Shown in pieces: positions 42,133 to 51,208 of a DNA stretch of 64,000 bases. The DNA lies in contig NZ_JAERSF010000006.1 in assembly GCF_016735615.1 (NCBI RefSeq), positions 170,345 through 234,344 on the forward strand. Reading direction: 5' to 3'. The DNA is from Flavobacterium tagetis (GTDB taxonomy: Bacteria; Bacteroidota; Bacteroidia; Flavobacteriales; Flavobacteriaceae). Positions within the stretch are counted from its first letter, which is position 1. Each line of letters begins with the position of its first letter. A program made the position numbers and the translations under genes. The notes under the pieces were generated by a model. It saw only the letters and a program-made list of their open reading frames with translations. It had not been told where the DNA came from and searched no databases.

Positions 42133-43332
42133 ATGAAAAGAACCTTCAACTTATTTCTCGCACTTACATTTACTGCATTAAACGCTATAGCCAAGACTAA
42201 AGATGATCCTTCTCCTCTTTGGTTCAAAAAAACAACAGAGATAATACACTTTCAATTAAACAAAGCCGCTCAAACTTATGTGCCTGGAAAAAATCCAAGA
42301 TCTGTTAATCCAGACGGAACAGTTCGTCTTGCAGGAATAACCGATTGGACAACAGGATTCTTTCCAGGAAGTTTATGGTACGGATATGAACTTACAGGCG
42401 ATAAAACAATGGGTGAAGAAGCTAGGAAATTTACACTTGCCTTAGATTCTATCAGAAATATTAAAAATACTCACGACGTTGGTTTTATGCTGTTTTGTTC
42501 TTACGGAAATGCCTATAGAATTACAGGAGACAAAACATATCTTCCAGCATTAGCAGATGGCGCAGCAAATCTTTATGCTCGTTTTAGTCCGACTGTAGGA
42601 ACCATCCGTTCTTGGGATTTCCCTTGGTTGCATTATCCTGTAATTATAGACAATATGATGAATTTGGAGTATTTATATTGGAGTGCCGATCAGTTTGACA
42701 AACCTGAATATGCTAAAGCAGCCAATACACATGCTTCAACTACTATGAAAAATCATTTTAGGAAAGATTACAGCTCATATCATTTAGTAGATTATGACCC
42801 AAAAACAGGCAAGGTTTTGCATAAAGGCACTCATCAGGGTGTTACGCATGAATCTTCATGGGCGCGCGGACAAGCTTGGGGCCTATATGGCTATACAATG
42901 TGTTATGCAAATAGTAAAAATCCAAAATTTTTAACTCAGGCAGAAAATATTGCATCTTTTATTATGAATCATCCGCGAATGCCAAAAGACAAAGTTCCTG
43001 TTTGGGATTTTGATGTCCATAATGCTTTAGATACGGCAGAACTAGCGCCAAGAGATGCATCTGCTGCAGCTGTTATTGCTTCTGCTCTTTTAGATTTAAG
43101 TACTCAGGTGAAAGACGGAAAAAAATATGTTGATTATGCAGAAGAAATTCTTAAATCATTATCATCAGATGCTTATTTGGCAAAACAAGGTGAAAATCAT
43201 TTCTTTCTGCTAAAACATAGTGTAGGAGCTTTTCTGTATAACTCAGAGATTGATACACCTCTTGATTATGCCGATTATTATTTCCTTGAAGCATTAAAAA
43301 GATATGCTGAGATAAAAAAACTTGAAATCTAA
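42133..43332 (+). CDS. GH88 unsaturated glucuronyl hydrolase
   Basis: A 399-residue exported enzyme (signal peptide near LALTFTALNAIA) of glycoside hydrolase family 88. These enzymes remove the 4,5-unsaturated uronic acid that lyases leave at the non-reducing end of glycosaminoglycan oligosaccharides, by hydrating the double bond. The alpha/alpha-barrel signatures are present: TDWTTGFFPGSLWYGYELTG, NTHDVGFMLFCSYGNAYR with D115, and PVIIDNMMNLEYLYW with D173, the two aspartates expected for catalysis. WARGQAWGLYGYTMCY and the C-terminal DTPLDYADYYFLEAL also fit. It precedes two PL12-type lyases, the source of its substrate, with an 11-base gap to the first. Confidence 0.93.
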   Translation: MKRTFNLFLALTFTALNAIAKTKDDPSPLWFKKTTEIIHFQLNKAAQTYVPGKNPRSVNPDGTVRLAGITDWTTGFFPGSLWYGYELTGDKTMGEEARKFTLALDSIRNIKNTHDVGFMLFCSYGNAYRITGDKTYLPALADGAANLYARFSPTVGTIRSWDFPWLHYPVIIDNMMNLEYLYWSADQFDKPEYAKAANTHASTTMKNHFRKDYSSYHLVDYDPKTGKVLHKGTHQGVTHESSWARGQAWGLYGYTMCYANSKNPKFLTQAENIASFIMNHPRMPKDKVPVWDFDVHNALDTAELAPRDASAAAVIASALLDLSTQVKDGKKYVDYAEEILKSLSSDAYLAKQGENHFFLLKHSVGAFLYNSEIDTPLDYADYYFLEALKRYAEIKKLEI

Positions 43333-43343
43333 ATTAGATCAAA

Positions 43344-45326
43344 ATGAGTCTTTCTGCAAAAACTTTCGTCTTTCTCTTTGTTTTACTATTAATGCAAAAA
43401 ACTATTGCACAAGAAGTCCAGATAACCAAATCTAGTTTTAATACTATAAATCTTGATTATAAAGGACTTGAAAAAGTAAAAAAACTAGTTTCTTTATCGA
43501 AATATGAAGAAGCTGCAAACCAGCTATTAAATTATTATCGAAATCGCACTGATGTTCGGCATCTAAATTTTAATGAGAGTGATTTAGAAAAATTAAAAGG
43601 AAAAAAGGTTAATAACAATACCTTAGAACTTGCCAATAATATTCTGATACACAAATTTAAACCTCATAAAGGCTATCCAACATATGATTACGGACAAGAC
43701 ATTAATTGGCAATATCGTCCTGTACAAGATCAATTACTGTCTACCTTTTTACATAGAACTGCTTTTTGGGAATCATTAGGTATAGTTTACAATAGCTCTG
43801 GAGATGAAAAATATGCAAAAGAGTGGGTTTTCGAAACACGCGATTGGATTAAAAAGAACAAGCAAGGAACATATCCTGACGAAAAAGATTTTGCTTGGAA
43901 AGCTTTTGTTGTTTCTTTTAGGCTTAATCATTGGTCTTCATATTTCAATATGTTCTTAAATTCGCCAAACTTTACTCCTGCTTTTTTAATGGAATTTTTA
44001 AATTCTTATAATGAGCAAGCAGAATATGCATCTATAAATTATACAGATCTTGGAAATCATAGATTGTATGAAGCTCTTCATATGATGTATGCAGGAAGTT
44101 TTTTTCCTGAAATGAAGAAGGCCGCTGCTTGGCGCAAAAGCGGAATTACTGTTTTAAATGAAGAAATTCAAAAACAGCTATTGCCTGATGGGGTTCAATT
44201 TGAACTTTCTCCCTCCTATCATATCGGAACTATTAAAATATTTTTAGATGCTTTGCAGATTGCTCAATTAAACGGAATGGAAAATGAATTTCCAGAAAGC
44301 TATAATAATCTAGTCGAAAAAATGGTGCTTGCAGTTGGCAAATATTCATTTCCAGATTATACTTTTCCCTTATATGGAAATTCTTTCATAACAAATAAAA
44401 GCGCTATGTTAAAGAACTATCAGATTTGGGAAAAAGTTTTTCCAAAAAATGAGACTATCAAATATTATGCGTCAAACTTTAAATCAGGGAAGAAACCAGA
44501 ATATTTATCAAGCAGTCTCCCAAATGCAGGTTTTTACGCTTTTAGAAATGGTTGGGATACCACCGCAACTGTAATGCAGATTAAAGCTGGACCTCCAGCT
44601 GAGTTTCATTCTCATCCTGACAATGGCAATTTTGTACTTTGGATAAAAGGCCGAAATTTCACACCAGATTCAGGCAGTTTTGTTTATGCAAATGTGGGTA
44701 ATCAAGAAAATCCTAAAAGAGATTGGTACCGTTCTACTAAAGCGCATCAAACTTTAACACTTGATAATCAAAACATAACAAACGATGCTAAACTATTAGA
44801 ATGGCAACCTGATGGAAACACTCAGATTTTGTCTTATAGCAATCCAAGTTATAAAGATTTAAACCATGAAAGAACTTTTCTTTTTATCGACAACACTTTC
44901 TTTCTCATTATTGATCGAGCAATAGGAGCTGCAACAGGCAATTTAGGAATTCATTTTAATCTTAAGGAAGACAGCAAAGCTTCAAGTAATTCTTCAGACA
45001 ATACCATTACAACTCATTATCAAGATGGGAATAATCTGTTGATACAAGTCCCTAATAAAGAAAGAATTGCTTTAAAAGAAGAATCTAGCTTTGTTTCGTA
45101 CGAATATCAAAAAGAAACACCAAGACCAGCTTTTGCTTTTGAAAAAACCAAAAACAATCAACAGTCACAAGGTTTTGTTACCCTATTACTTCCATTTGAT
45201 GGGCAAAGAGCTCCAATAGTAAAAATTATAGAAAATCCAGAGCATAATATTTCTCAAGGAAAAATTGATCTAAATATTAATATCAATGGAAAAGAAAGGC
45301 ACATAAAAAAAGACCTTGTCCATTAG
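43344..45326 (+). CDS. PL12-type heparinase II/III family lyase (copy A)
   Basis: A 660-residue exported polysaccharide lyase with a signal peptide (FVFLFVLLLMQKTIAQ). The N-terminal heparinase domain has INLDYKGLEKVKKL and AANQLLNYYRNRT, then an alpha/alpha toroid. The C-terminal heparinase II/III beta-sandwich begins near residue 400. The expected PL12 catalytic residues are visible: N238 in LGNHRLYEA, Y292 in LSPSYHIG and H422 in AEFHSHPDNGNF. PL12 enzymes such as heparinase III cut low-sulfated heparan sulfate by beta-elimination. It is 11 bases after the GH88 gene. The catalytic numbering is read from this sequence; substrate preference is inferred from the family. Confidence 0.9.
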   Translation: MSLSAKTFVFLFVLLLMQKTIAQEVQITKSSFNTINLDYKGLEKVKKLVSLSKYEEAANQLLNYYRNRTDVRHLNFNESDLEKLKGKKVNNNTLELANNILIHKFKPHKGYPTYDYGQDINWQYRPVQDQLLSTFLHRTAFWESLGIVYNSSGDEKYAKEWVFETRDWIKKNKQGTYPDEKDFAWKAFVVSFRLNHWSSYFNMFLNSPNFTPAFLMEFLNSYNEQAEYASINYTDLGNHRLYEALHMMYAGSFFPEMKKAAAWRKSGITVLNEEIQKQLLPDGVQFELSPSYHIGTIKIFLDALQIAQLNGMENEFPESYNNLVEKMVLAVGKYSFPDYTFPLYGNSFITNKSAMLKNYQIWEKVFPKNETIKYYASNFKSGKKPEYLSSSLPNAGFYAFRNGWDTTATVMQIKAGPPAEFHSHPDNGNFVLWIKGRNFTPDSGSFVYANVGNQENPKRDWYRSTKAHQTLTLDNQNITNDAKLLEWQPDGNTQILSYSNPSYKDLNHERTFLFIDNTFFLIIDRAIGAATGNLGIHFNLKEDSKASSNSSDNTITTHYQDGNNLLIQVPNKERIALKEESSFVSYEYQKETPRPAFAFEKTKNNQQSQGFVTLLLPFDGQRAPIVKIIENPEHNISQGKIDLNININGKERHIKKDLVH

Positions 45327-45397
45327 ACTTAATTAAAAGAAGAAATCAACCAAAACTATAGTTTTATTTGAGCTTTCACTAAAATTTAAAACAATAC

Positions 45398-45439
45398 AAA
45401 GCTATCTTTGGTATGATAATATCATCCAGATAGCTTTTT
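45398..45439 (+). terminator. Hairpin between the two PL12-type genes
   Basis: AAAGCTATCT (45398-45407) pairs with AGATAGCTTT (45428-45437), with a further inner stem around TATGAT/ATCAT, and ends in a T-run. It could stop or reduce transcription from copy A into copy B. Confidence 0.8.
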
Positions 45440-45484
45440 AATTATAACCACAAAATTATCTAACTCAATTAATTAAAAACCTAA

Positions 45485-47461
45485 ATGAAGAATTTTAAAA
45501 AAAATACCGTTTTATTGTTTTTCCTTTTGGCATCGTTCTTTAGCCATGCACAGGAAACTCCAATAAAGAAAGAAAGTTTTGCAATAATAAACCTGAATTA
45601 TAAAGGCTTAGAAAAAGTGAACAGCCTTTTTAACTCAGCCAAATACGATGAAGCAGCACGAGAGCTTCTGACTTATTATCGCAATAGAAAAACCATAAAA
45701 CATCCTGATTTTAATACAGGGGACGAAAATAGATTTCGCGGAAAAGAAATTGGCAAGGCAAATCAGGAAAAAGCAGATAATGCTTTAGTCCATAAATTTC
45801 AGCCTCAAAAAGGTTATGGATTTTATGATTATGGAAAAGACATTAATTGGGAATATTGGCCTGTAAAAGACAATGAAGTGCGCTGGCAATTGCACAGAGT
45901 TACGTGGTGGCTACCAATGGGAATGGCTTATCGCAGTTCTGGAGACGAAAAATATGCTAAAGAATGGATTTTCCAGTTTCGCGATTGGGAGAAAAAGAAT
46001 TATCTGGGAAGCTCTAGAGAAAATGATTCTTTTGCATGGCGTCCTTTAGAAGTATCAGATCGCGTGCAAAGTCTGCCTCCTACATTCAATTTATTTGTAA
46101 ATTCTCCGAACTTCACTCCTGCTTTTTTAATGGAATTTTTAAATTCTTATAATAAACAAGCCGCTTATATTCCGGAACATTACAGTAAAGAAGGCAATCA
46201 TTTGCTGTTTGAAGCACAACGTATTTTGGGAGCTGGAGCATTTTTTCCTGAACTTAAGCAAGCTGATTCATGGCGCAAAAGCGGTATCGAAATCCTGAAT
46301 CGCGAAATTAAGCTTCAAGTATTTCCTGACGGTGTTCAATGGGAACTTTCTCCTATTTATCATGTTGCCTGCATTGATATTTTCTTGAAAGCTTATAATT
46401 CAGCTAAAATGGCTGGTGTAGCAAAAGAGTTTCCCGATACGTATGCACAGACTATAGAAAAAATGATTTTGGCATCTATAAGCATGATGTTTCCTAATTA
46501 CAACTATCCAATGTTTGGCGATTCGTGGCTGGCCGATAAAGAAGGCAGAATAAAGCAGTTTAAAAACTGGTCTAAAGTGTTTCCTGAAAATGCACAAATC
46601 AAATATTTTGCAACTGACGGCGCGGAAGGAAAACTGCCAGATTATCTTTCAAATGCGTTACCAAACGGCGGATTTTACACTTTTAGAAATGGTTGGAATA
46701 ATCAGTCAACGATAATGATTCTAAAAGCTGGACCGCCTGCAGAATTTCACGCCCAACCTGACAATGGAACTTTTGAACTTTGGATTAAAGGTCGAAATTT
46801 TACGCCCGATTCAGGCTGTTATATTTACAGCGGTGATGAAGAAGTAACAAAAAAAAGAAACTGGTTTCGTCAAACCAAAGTCCACAGCACTTTGACATTA
46901 GACGATCAAAATATGGTGATCACCAAAGCAACACAAAACAATTGGGCAACAAGTAAAAATTTAGATGTTTTAACGTATACCAATCCAAGTTATACCGATT
47001 TAAATCATCAACGAAGTGTCTTGTTTATTGACAATAAATACTTTTTAATAATCGATAAAGCAATCGGAAAAGCAACTGGTAAATTAGGTGTTCATTTTCA
47101 ATTAAAAGAAGACAGCAAACCCGTTTTTGACAAAGCAAACAACAAAGTATATACAACTTACGAAGATGGAAATAATCTTTTAATTCAATCTTTAAATGCA
47201 GATAAACTTGCTTTAAATGAAGAAACTGGAAAAGTTTCTTATGCTTACGCGAAAGAAGTAGCAAGACCAGCATTTGCTTTCGAAAAAGCTAAAAACGATG
47301 CAAAAACAGAATTATTTATTAGTATTGTTTATCCTTTTGCAGACAAAGCTCCAGATATTAAAATTCAACCGAATAAGGACAATGATTTCAATAAAGGAAT
47401 TATTAGTTTGAACATTTTAATTGATGGCAAAAAAAGCGAAATTAAAACTCGTTTAAACTAA
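45485..47461 (+). CDS. PL12-type heparinase II/III family lyase (copy B)
   Basis: A 658-residue paralogue of the preceding lyase. It has a signal peptide (VLLFFLLASFFSHAQ) and the same domain order: INLNYKGLEKVNSL and AARELLTYYRNR, the helical toroid, then a beta-sandwich with AEFHAQPDNGTFELWIKGRN. The catalytic triad falls at the same residue numbers as in copy A: N238 (EGNHLLFEA), Y292 (SPIYHVA) and H422. The identical spacing points to tandem duplication. Divergence is clear around the substrate cleft, for example EYWPVKDNEVRW against QYRPVQDQLLST, so the two may prefer different sulfation patterns. A strong palindromic terminator follows. Confidence 0.92.
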   Translation: MKNFKKNTVLLFFLLASFFSHAQETPIKKESFAIINLNYKGLEKVNSLFNSAKYDEAARELLTYYRNRKTIKHPDFNTGDENRFRGKEIGKANQEKADNALVHKFQPQKGYGFYDYGKDINWEYWPVKDNEVRWQLHRVTWWLPMGMAYRSSGDEKYAKEWIFQFRDWEKKNYLGSSRENDSFAWRPLEVSDRVQSLPPTFNLFVNSPNFTPAFLMEFLNSYNKQAAYIPEHYSKEGNHLLFEAQRILGAGAFFPELKQADSWRKSGIEILNREIKLQVFPDGVQWELSPIYHVACIDIFLKAYNSAKMAGVAKEFPDTYAQTIEKMILASISMMFPNYNYPMFGDSWLADKEGRIKQFKNWSKVFPENAQIKYFATDGAEGKLPDYLSNALPNGGFYTFRNGWNNQSTIMILKAGPPAEFHAQPDNGTFELWIKGRNFTPDSGCYIYSGDEEVTKKRNWFRQTKVHSTLTLDDQNMVITKATQNNWATSKNLDVLTYTNPSYTDLNHQRSVLFIDNKYFLIIDKAIGKATGKLGVHFQLKEDSKPVFDKANNKVYTTYEDGNNLLIQSLNADKLALNEETGKVSYAYAKEVARPAFAFEKAKNDAKTELFISIVYPFADKAPDIKIQPNKDNDFNKGIISLNILIDGKKSEIKTRLN

Positions 47462-47483
47462 ATATAAAAATCTTATTTCTCCA

Positions 47484-47515
47484 AAAAGCGCTTAAAATTA
47501 ATTTTAAGCGCTTTT
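47484..47515 (+). terminator. Perfectly palindromic terminator after PL12 copy B
   Basis: A 32-base perfect palindrome: AAAAGCGCTTAAAATT (47484-47499) is followed directly by its reverse complement (47500-47515). The A- and T-rich flanks suit termination on either strand. Confidence 0.88.
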
Positions 47516-47751
47516 ATATTTTAAAAATAATTCATTCTGTTGGAATACTTCGTTGGTAGAATTTGTAAAGATAATTTTACGTAACATTTTGCTTCATTTC
47601 GCTTAACTTATAATTTTTACGCAAACGATTTAGAGAATGCTCGTAATTGCTAGCTTTGCATCAAAAAATAATTTAGTAAAACATCATTAAATACTAATTA
47701 AACCCTGATTTTAAAGGACTTTAAGTATCGTATTAATCAAATTCAATAGCA

Positions 47752-47769
47752 TTTTGGACGCATTCAAAA
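47752..47769 (+). promoter_or_regulatory. PUL element, copy 2 (upstream of SusC pair 3)
   Basis: TTTTGGACGCATTCAAAA is an inverted repeat (TTTTGgA / TTCAAAA, four-base spacer). It is followed by CTGT, and after 20 bases from the end of the AAAAC there is a perfect -7 box. It occupies the place where a -33 element would be, as expected for an activator site. Confidence 0.65.
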
Positions 47770-47790
47770 CTGTCATGGAAACCCGATTTC

Positions 47791-47798
47791 TATATTTG
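47791..47798 (+). promoter_or_regulatory. -7 box of the SusC pair 3 promoter
   Basis: TATATTTG matches TAnnTTTG exactly. No -33 TTG is found at the normal distance; the PUL element lies there instead. Transcription should start near 47804, leaving a leader of about 235 bases. Confidence 0.65.
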
Positions 47799-47819
47799 TT
47801 TCAATTAAAATCAAAAAAC

Positions 47820-47909
47820 ATGACTAATCCAAAAAAAATGACCAGGCTTTTACAAAACTTATATTTATTGCCTAAACGTAAAATTCCCCTGCCCCTTTTC
47901 GCAAGTTAA
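47820..47909 (+). CDS. Possible 29-residue leader peptide in the susC leader
   Basis: An ORF starting MTNPKKMTRLLQNLYLLPKR and ending PLPLFAS* lies entirely in the inferred 5' leader of the SusC gene. It is basic and rich in leucine and proline. An in-frame ATG further upstream (47775) would precede the inferred transcription start. It may be a regulatory leader peptide or may be chance; there is no comparative support here. Confidence 0.25.
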   Translation: MTNPKKMTRLLQNLYLLPKRKIPLPLFAS

Positions 47910-48039
47910 TTTATTGTTATAATTTTCTCCACAGCGTCAATATAAAAAATGTGGTGACTTACTAAACAAGATCAAAACCAACTTAAATAATATCAACAGG
48001 AATTCTACTTACTATCCAATTCCTCTTTAAAGAAAAATT

Positions 48040-51000
48040 ATGAAAAGGATTATATTTTTATTCTTACTGCTAACCACATGTAAGATGATGTATGGGCAAA
48101 ACAAAATTACCGTAACTGGTAAAGTAACCGATGCCCAAAATCTGCCAATGCCAGGAGCAACAGTTTCTGAAAAGGGAACTCAAAATGCTACTGTAACTTC
48201 TATGGACGGGGATTACCAAATTAAAGTAAAACCAAACGCAATACTTGTGTTTTCTTTTATCGGAACAAAATCTAAAGAAGAACATGTTAAAAACAGAACA
48301 GAGATTAATACCAAACTAATTGATGACACTAACAATCTTGATGAAGTAGTTGTTGTAGGTTATGGAACAAAAACTAGAAAAGATCTTACCGGAGCAATTT
48401 CTTCTGTAAAAGGTCAAGAATTAGCTAAAGTTCCTGTACAGAACGTAGCACAGGCGTTGCAAGGTCGCATTGCAGGTATGCAAGTAACGATGTCTGACGG
48501 AACTCCAGGCGCTGAACCATCTTTAAAAATTAGAGGAGGAACTTCTATCACACAAAGCAACGAGCCGTTGTATGTGGTTGACGGAGTAGCACAAACTGGC
48601 GGATTAAGTTTTTTAGATCCAATGGATATCGAATCTATTGATGTTCTAAAAGATGCCGCGTCGACTTCTATTTATGGTGCTCAAGGTGCAAACGGAGTGG
48701 TTTTAGTAACAACCAAAAAAGCTAAAGGCGGAAAACTTACAATAAGCTACGATACTTATGGAGGAATAAAAACCATTGCCAAAAAACTTGAAGTAATGAA
48801 TCCTTATGATTACACCAAGTTAATATACGAATCTGCTACAGATGATGCTAGAATGCAAAAATTTGTAGGCGCTTATGGTACTTATGATGAGTTAGAAGGG
48901 CTTTACAAAAACAGAAAAGGAATTAACTGGCAAGATGAAGTTTTCGGAAACGCTGTTGTAAATCAATATCACAAAATCAGTATTAGCGGAGGCGAAAATG
49001 ATACTAAATACAATGCTTTTTATTCTGTAAATGATGATGAAGGAATTATGCTCGGAACAGGTTCTGTAAAAAATATCGTGAAACTAAATGTCATCAACAA
49101 TATCAGTAAAAAATTCTCTGTAAATGCGATTGTAAACTATTCGAATCAAAAAATTACTGGACTTTCTACCAATGATGGTGGAAATGCAAGGTTAAGCATG
49201 CTACAGAATTTATTGCAATACAGACCTACAATTGGAAAAACAGGTTCTGATGAAGATCTTAAAACTTTATTGGTAGATCCTTTAGACAATCAAGATTCGC
49301 CAACATTCCAAAGTCCGCTTATTACAATTGACAGTCAGAAAAGAGAGGCCATAAATAGGTCTATCAATATGAGCTTACAGCTGCAATACAATATTACACC
49401 AAAATTAATCTACCGCGGATTAATAAGTTATACAGACAATAGCAATAAAAGCAAATATTTCAATGACTCAAGAGGTATTCAGGCCATAAGAGCTGGCGGT
49501 GCAAATGGTGGAGTAACACACAATATCGGGACTCGTTTAAACTATAACAACGTTTTAACGTACAGCAATACTTTCAATAAAAAACACAAATTTGATGCTA
49601 CTGTAGGGCAAGAATACATCTACAATTATGCAGAAGGCGTTACTGCAACAGCATCTGCTTTTCCGAATGTAAATTTAAGCTGGGATAAATTACAGCTTGG
49701 AACCATTGCTGGAATTCCGACCACTTTTGCAGAGGATGACAAATTACTTTCTTTCTTTGGAAAAGCCAACTACGCGTTCAAAAACAGGTATTTATTTGCT
49801 GCCAGTTTAAGAGCAGACGGATCTTCTAAATTTGGAACCGAAAACCAATGGGGCTACTTCCCTTCTGCATCTTTTGCTTGGAGAATTATCGAAGAGAATT
49901 TTATGCAAAAACTTCCTGTGTTTTCAGATTTAAAACTTCGTTTAAGCTATGGTGAAGCAGGAAATAACAGAATTGCCAATTATGCTGCTTTGGGAATTTT
50001 TAATTCAGGTTCTTATCCCTTAAACAACCAGACCAATATCACGGCTTTTCAAAACAATCTTCCTAATCCGTTCCTAAAATGGGAAGCTACAAAATCAACC
50101 AATATTGGTTTTGACTTAGGATTTTTTAAACAAAGAATCTCTTTAACGACCGAATTGTACGAGAATAAATCTAAAGATCTTCTTTACAACACACGTGTTC
50201 CTGCAAGTTCAGGCTTCAAAAAGCAGTTTCAAAATATTGGAGCTACTTCTAACCGTGGTTTAGAATTTACCTTGAACACTATAAATATTAAAAACGACAA
50301 TTTTATCTGGAACACAACTTTCAATATTGCTTTCAATAAAACAAAAGTTTTGGCTTTAAGCGAAGGAGAAACTTCATTACTTACAAATAGTTATACAGAC
50401 AAGAACGATTATATTCTTAAAGTCGGACAACCTGTTGGAACTATGTACGGTTATGTAAATGATGGATTGTATCAAGTAAGCGATTTTGATTATAACCCAA
50501 CTACAAAAGTGTATACTTTAAAATCGGGCGTTGCAAGCGATAATATTGTTGTGCAGCCTGGATTTATCAAATTTAAAGACATAAGCGGTCCTGACGGAAA
50601 ACCTGATGGTGTAATTAATGATTTGGACAGAACTATTATTGGAAATGCAAATCCAAAATATACTGGAGGTCTAAATAATACTTTCAGCTATAAAGGAATT
50701 GATTTGAGCGTTTTCCTTGATTTTACTGTTGGAAACGATATTTACAATGCCAATGTTTTAAACAATTCAAGACTTAACTTAGACAATCTAAACACATTTG
50801 CCATCTACGCAGACCGATGGACTACAATTAATGCCGCTGGGCAACGTGTTACCGATCCAGATGAATTAACGGCTTTAAATGTGGGCAAAAAATATCCTGC
50901 TTTTAATGGTAATACAACTGGACGTTTGTACAGCGATATCATAGAAGACGGTTCATTCTTAAGAATTAACAACATCAGTTTAGGTTATACATTGCCAAAA

Positions 51001-51192
51001 GATTGGCTGAAAAAATCTAAAATCTCAAACCTAAGAATCTATTTCACGGCCTATAACTTATATGTATTTACTAAGTATTCTGGTTACGATCCTGAGGTAA
51101 ATGTTCTTAACAATGCTATCACTAGAGGAGTCGATTTTAGTGCTTATCCTAGAAGTAAATCCTTTGTTACAGGATTAAATATTTCATTATAA
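48040..51192 (+). CDS. SusC/RagA-type TonB-dependent transporter (pair 3, PUL core)
   Basis: A 1050-residue SusC-like transporter expected to import glycosaminoglycan oligosaccharides made by the neighbouring lyases. It has a short signal peptide (IIFLFLLLTTCKMMYGQ), a carboxypeptidase-regulatory-like domain (VTGKVTDAQNLPMPGATVS ... SMDGDYQIKV) and LDEVVVVGYGTKTRKDLTGA. The plug shows AQALQGRIAGMQV and LDPMDIESIDVLKDAASTSI. The barrel ends KSFVTGLNISL. Its SusD partner begins 16 bases downstream. It lies between the PL12 genes and the sulfatase and lyase genes, which ties it functionally to this PUL, unlike the two SusC genes upstream. Confidence 0.94.
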   Translation: MKRIIFLFLLLTTCKMMYGQNKITVTGKVTDAQNLPMPGATVSEKGTQNATVTSMDGDYQIKVKPNAILVFSFIGTKSKEEHVKNRTEINTKLIDDTNNLDEVVVVGYGTKTRKDLTGAISSVKGQELAKVPVQNVAQALQGRIAGMQVTMSDGTPGAEPSLKIRGGTSITQSNEPLYVVDGVAQTGGLSFLDPMDIESIDVLKDAASTSIYGAQGANGVVLVTTKKAKGGKLTISYDTYGGIKTIAKKLEVMNPYDYTKLIYESATDDARMQKFVGAYGTYDELEGLYKNRKGINWQDEVFGNAVVNQYHKISISGGENDTKYNAFYSVNDDEGIMLGTGSVKNIVKLNVINNISKKFSVNAIVNYSNQKITGLSTNDGGNARLSMLQNLLQYRPTIGKTGSDEDLKTLLVDPLDNQDSPTFQSPLITIDSQKREAINRSINMSLQLQYNITPKLIYRGLISYTDNSNKSKYFNDSRGIQAIRAGGANGGVTHNIGTRLNYNNVLTYSNTFNKKHKFDATVGQEYIYNYAEGVTATASAFPNVNLSWDKLQLGTIAGIPTTFAEDDKLLSFFGKANYAFKNRYLFAASLRADGSSKFGTENQWGYFPSASFAWRIIEENFMQKLPVFSDLKLRLSYGEAGNNRIANYAALGIFNSGSYPLNNQTNITAFQNNLPNPFLKWEATKSTNIGFDLGFFKQRISLTTELYENKSKDLLYNTRVPASSGFKKQFQNIGATSNRGLEFTLNTINIKNDNFIWNTTFNIAFNKTKVLALSEGETSLLTNSYTDKNDYILKVGQPVGTMYGYVNDGLYQVSDFDYNPTTKVYTLKSGVASDNIVVQPGFIKFKDISGPDGKPDGVINDLDRTIIGNANPKYTGGLNNTFSYKGIDLSVFLDFTVGNDIYNANVLNNSRLNLDNLNTFAIYADRWTTINAAGQRVTDPDELTALNVGKKYPAFNGNTTGRLYSDIIEDGSFLRINNISLGYTLPKDWLKKSKISNLRIYFTAYNLYVFTKYSGYDPEVNVLNNAITRGVDFSAYPRSKSFVTGLNISL

Positions 51193-51208
51193 TTTAAAGT
51201 TTAAAAAA

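Larger units (their letters stand above)
47462..48039. other. Intergenic region upstream of SusC pair 3
   Basis: These 578 bases hold a terminator, the best-placed PUL element, a perfect -7 box and a long leader of about 235 bases that contains a short 29-codon ORF (47820-47909). No longer gene is present. Confidence 0.7.
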
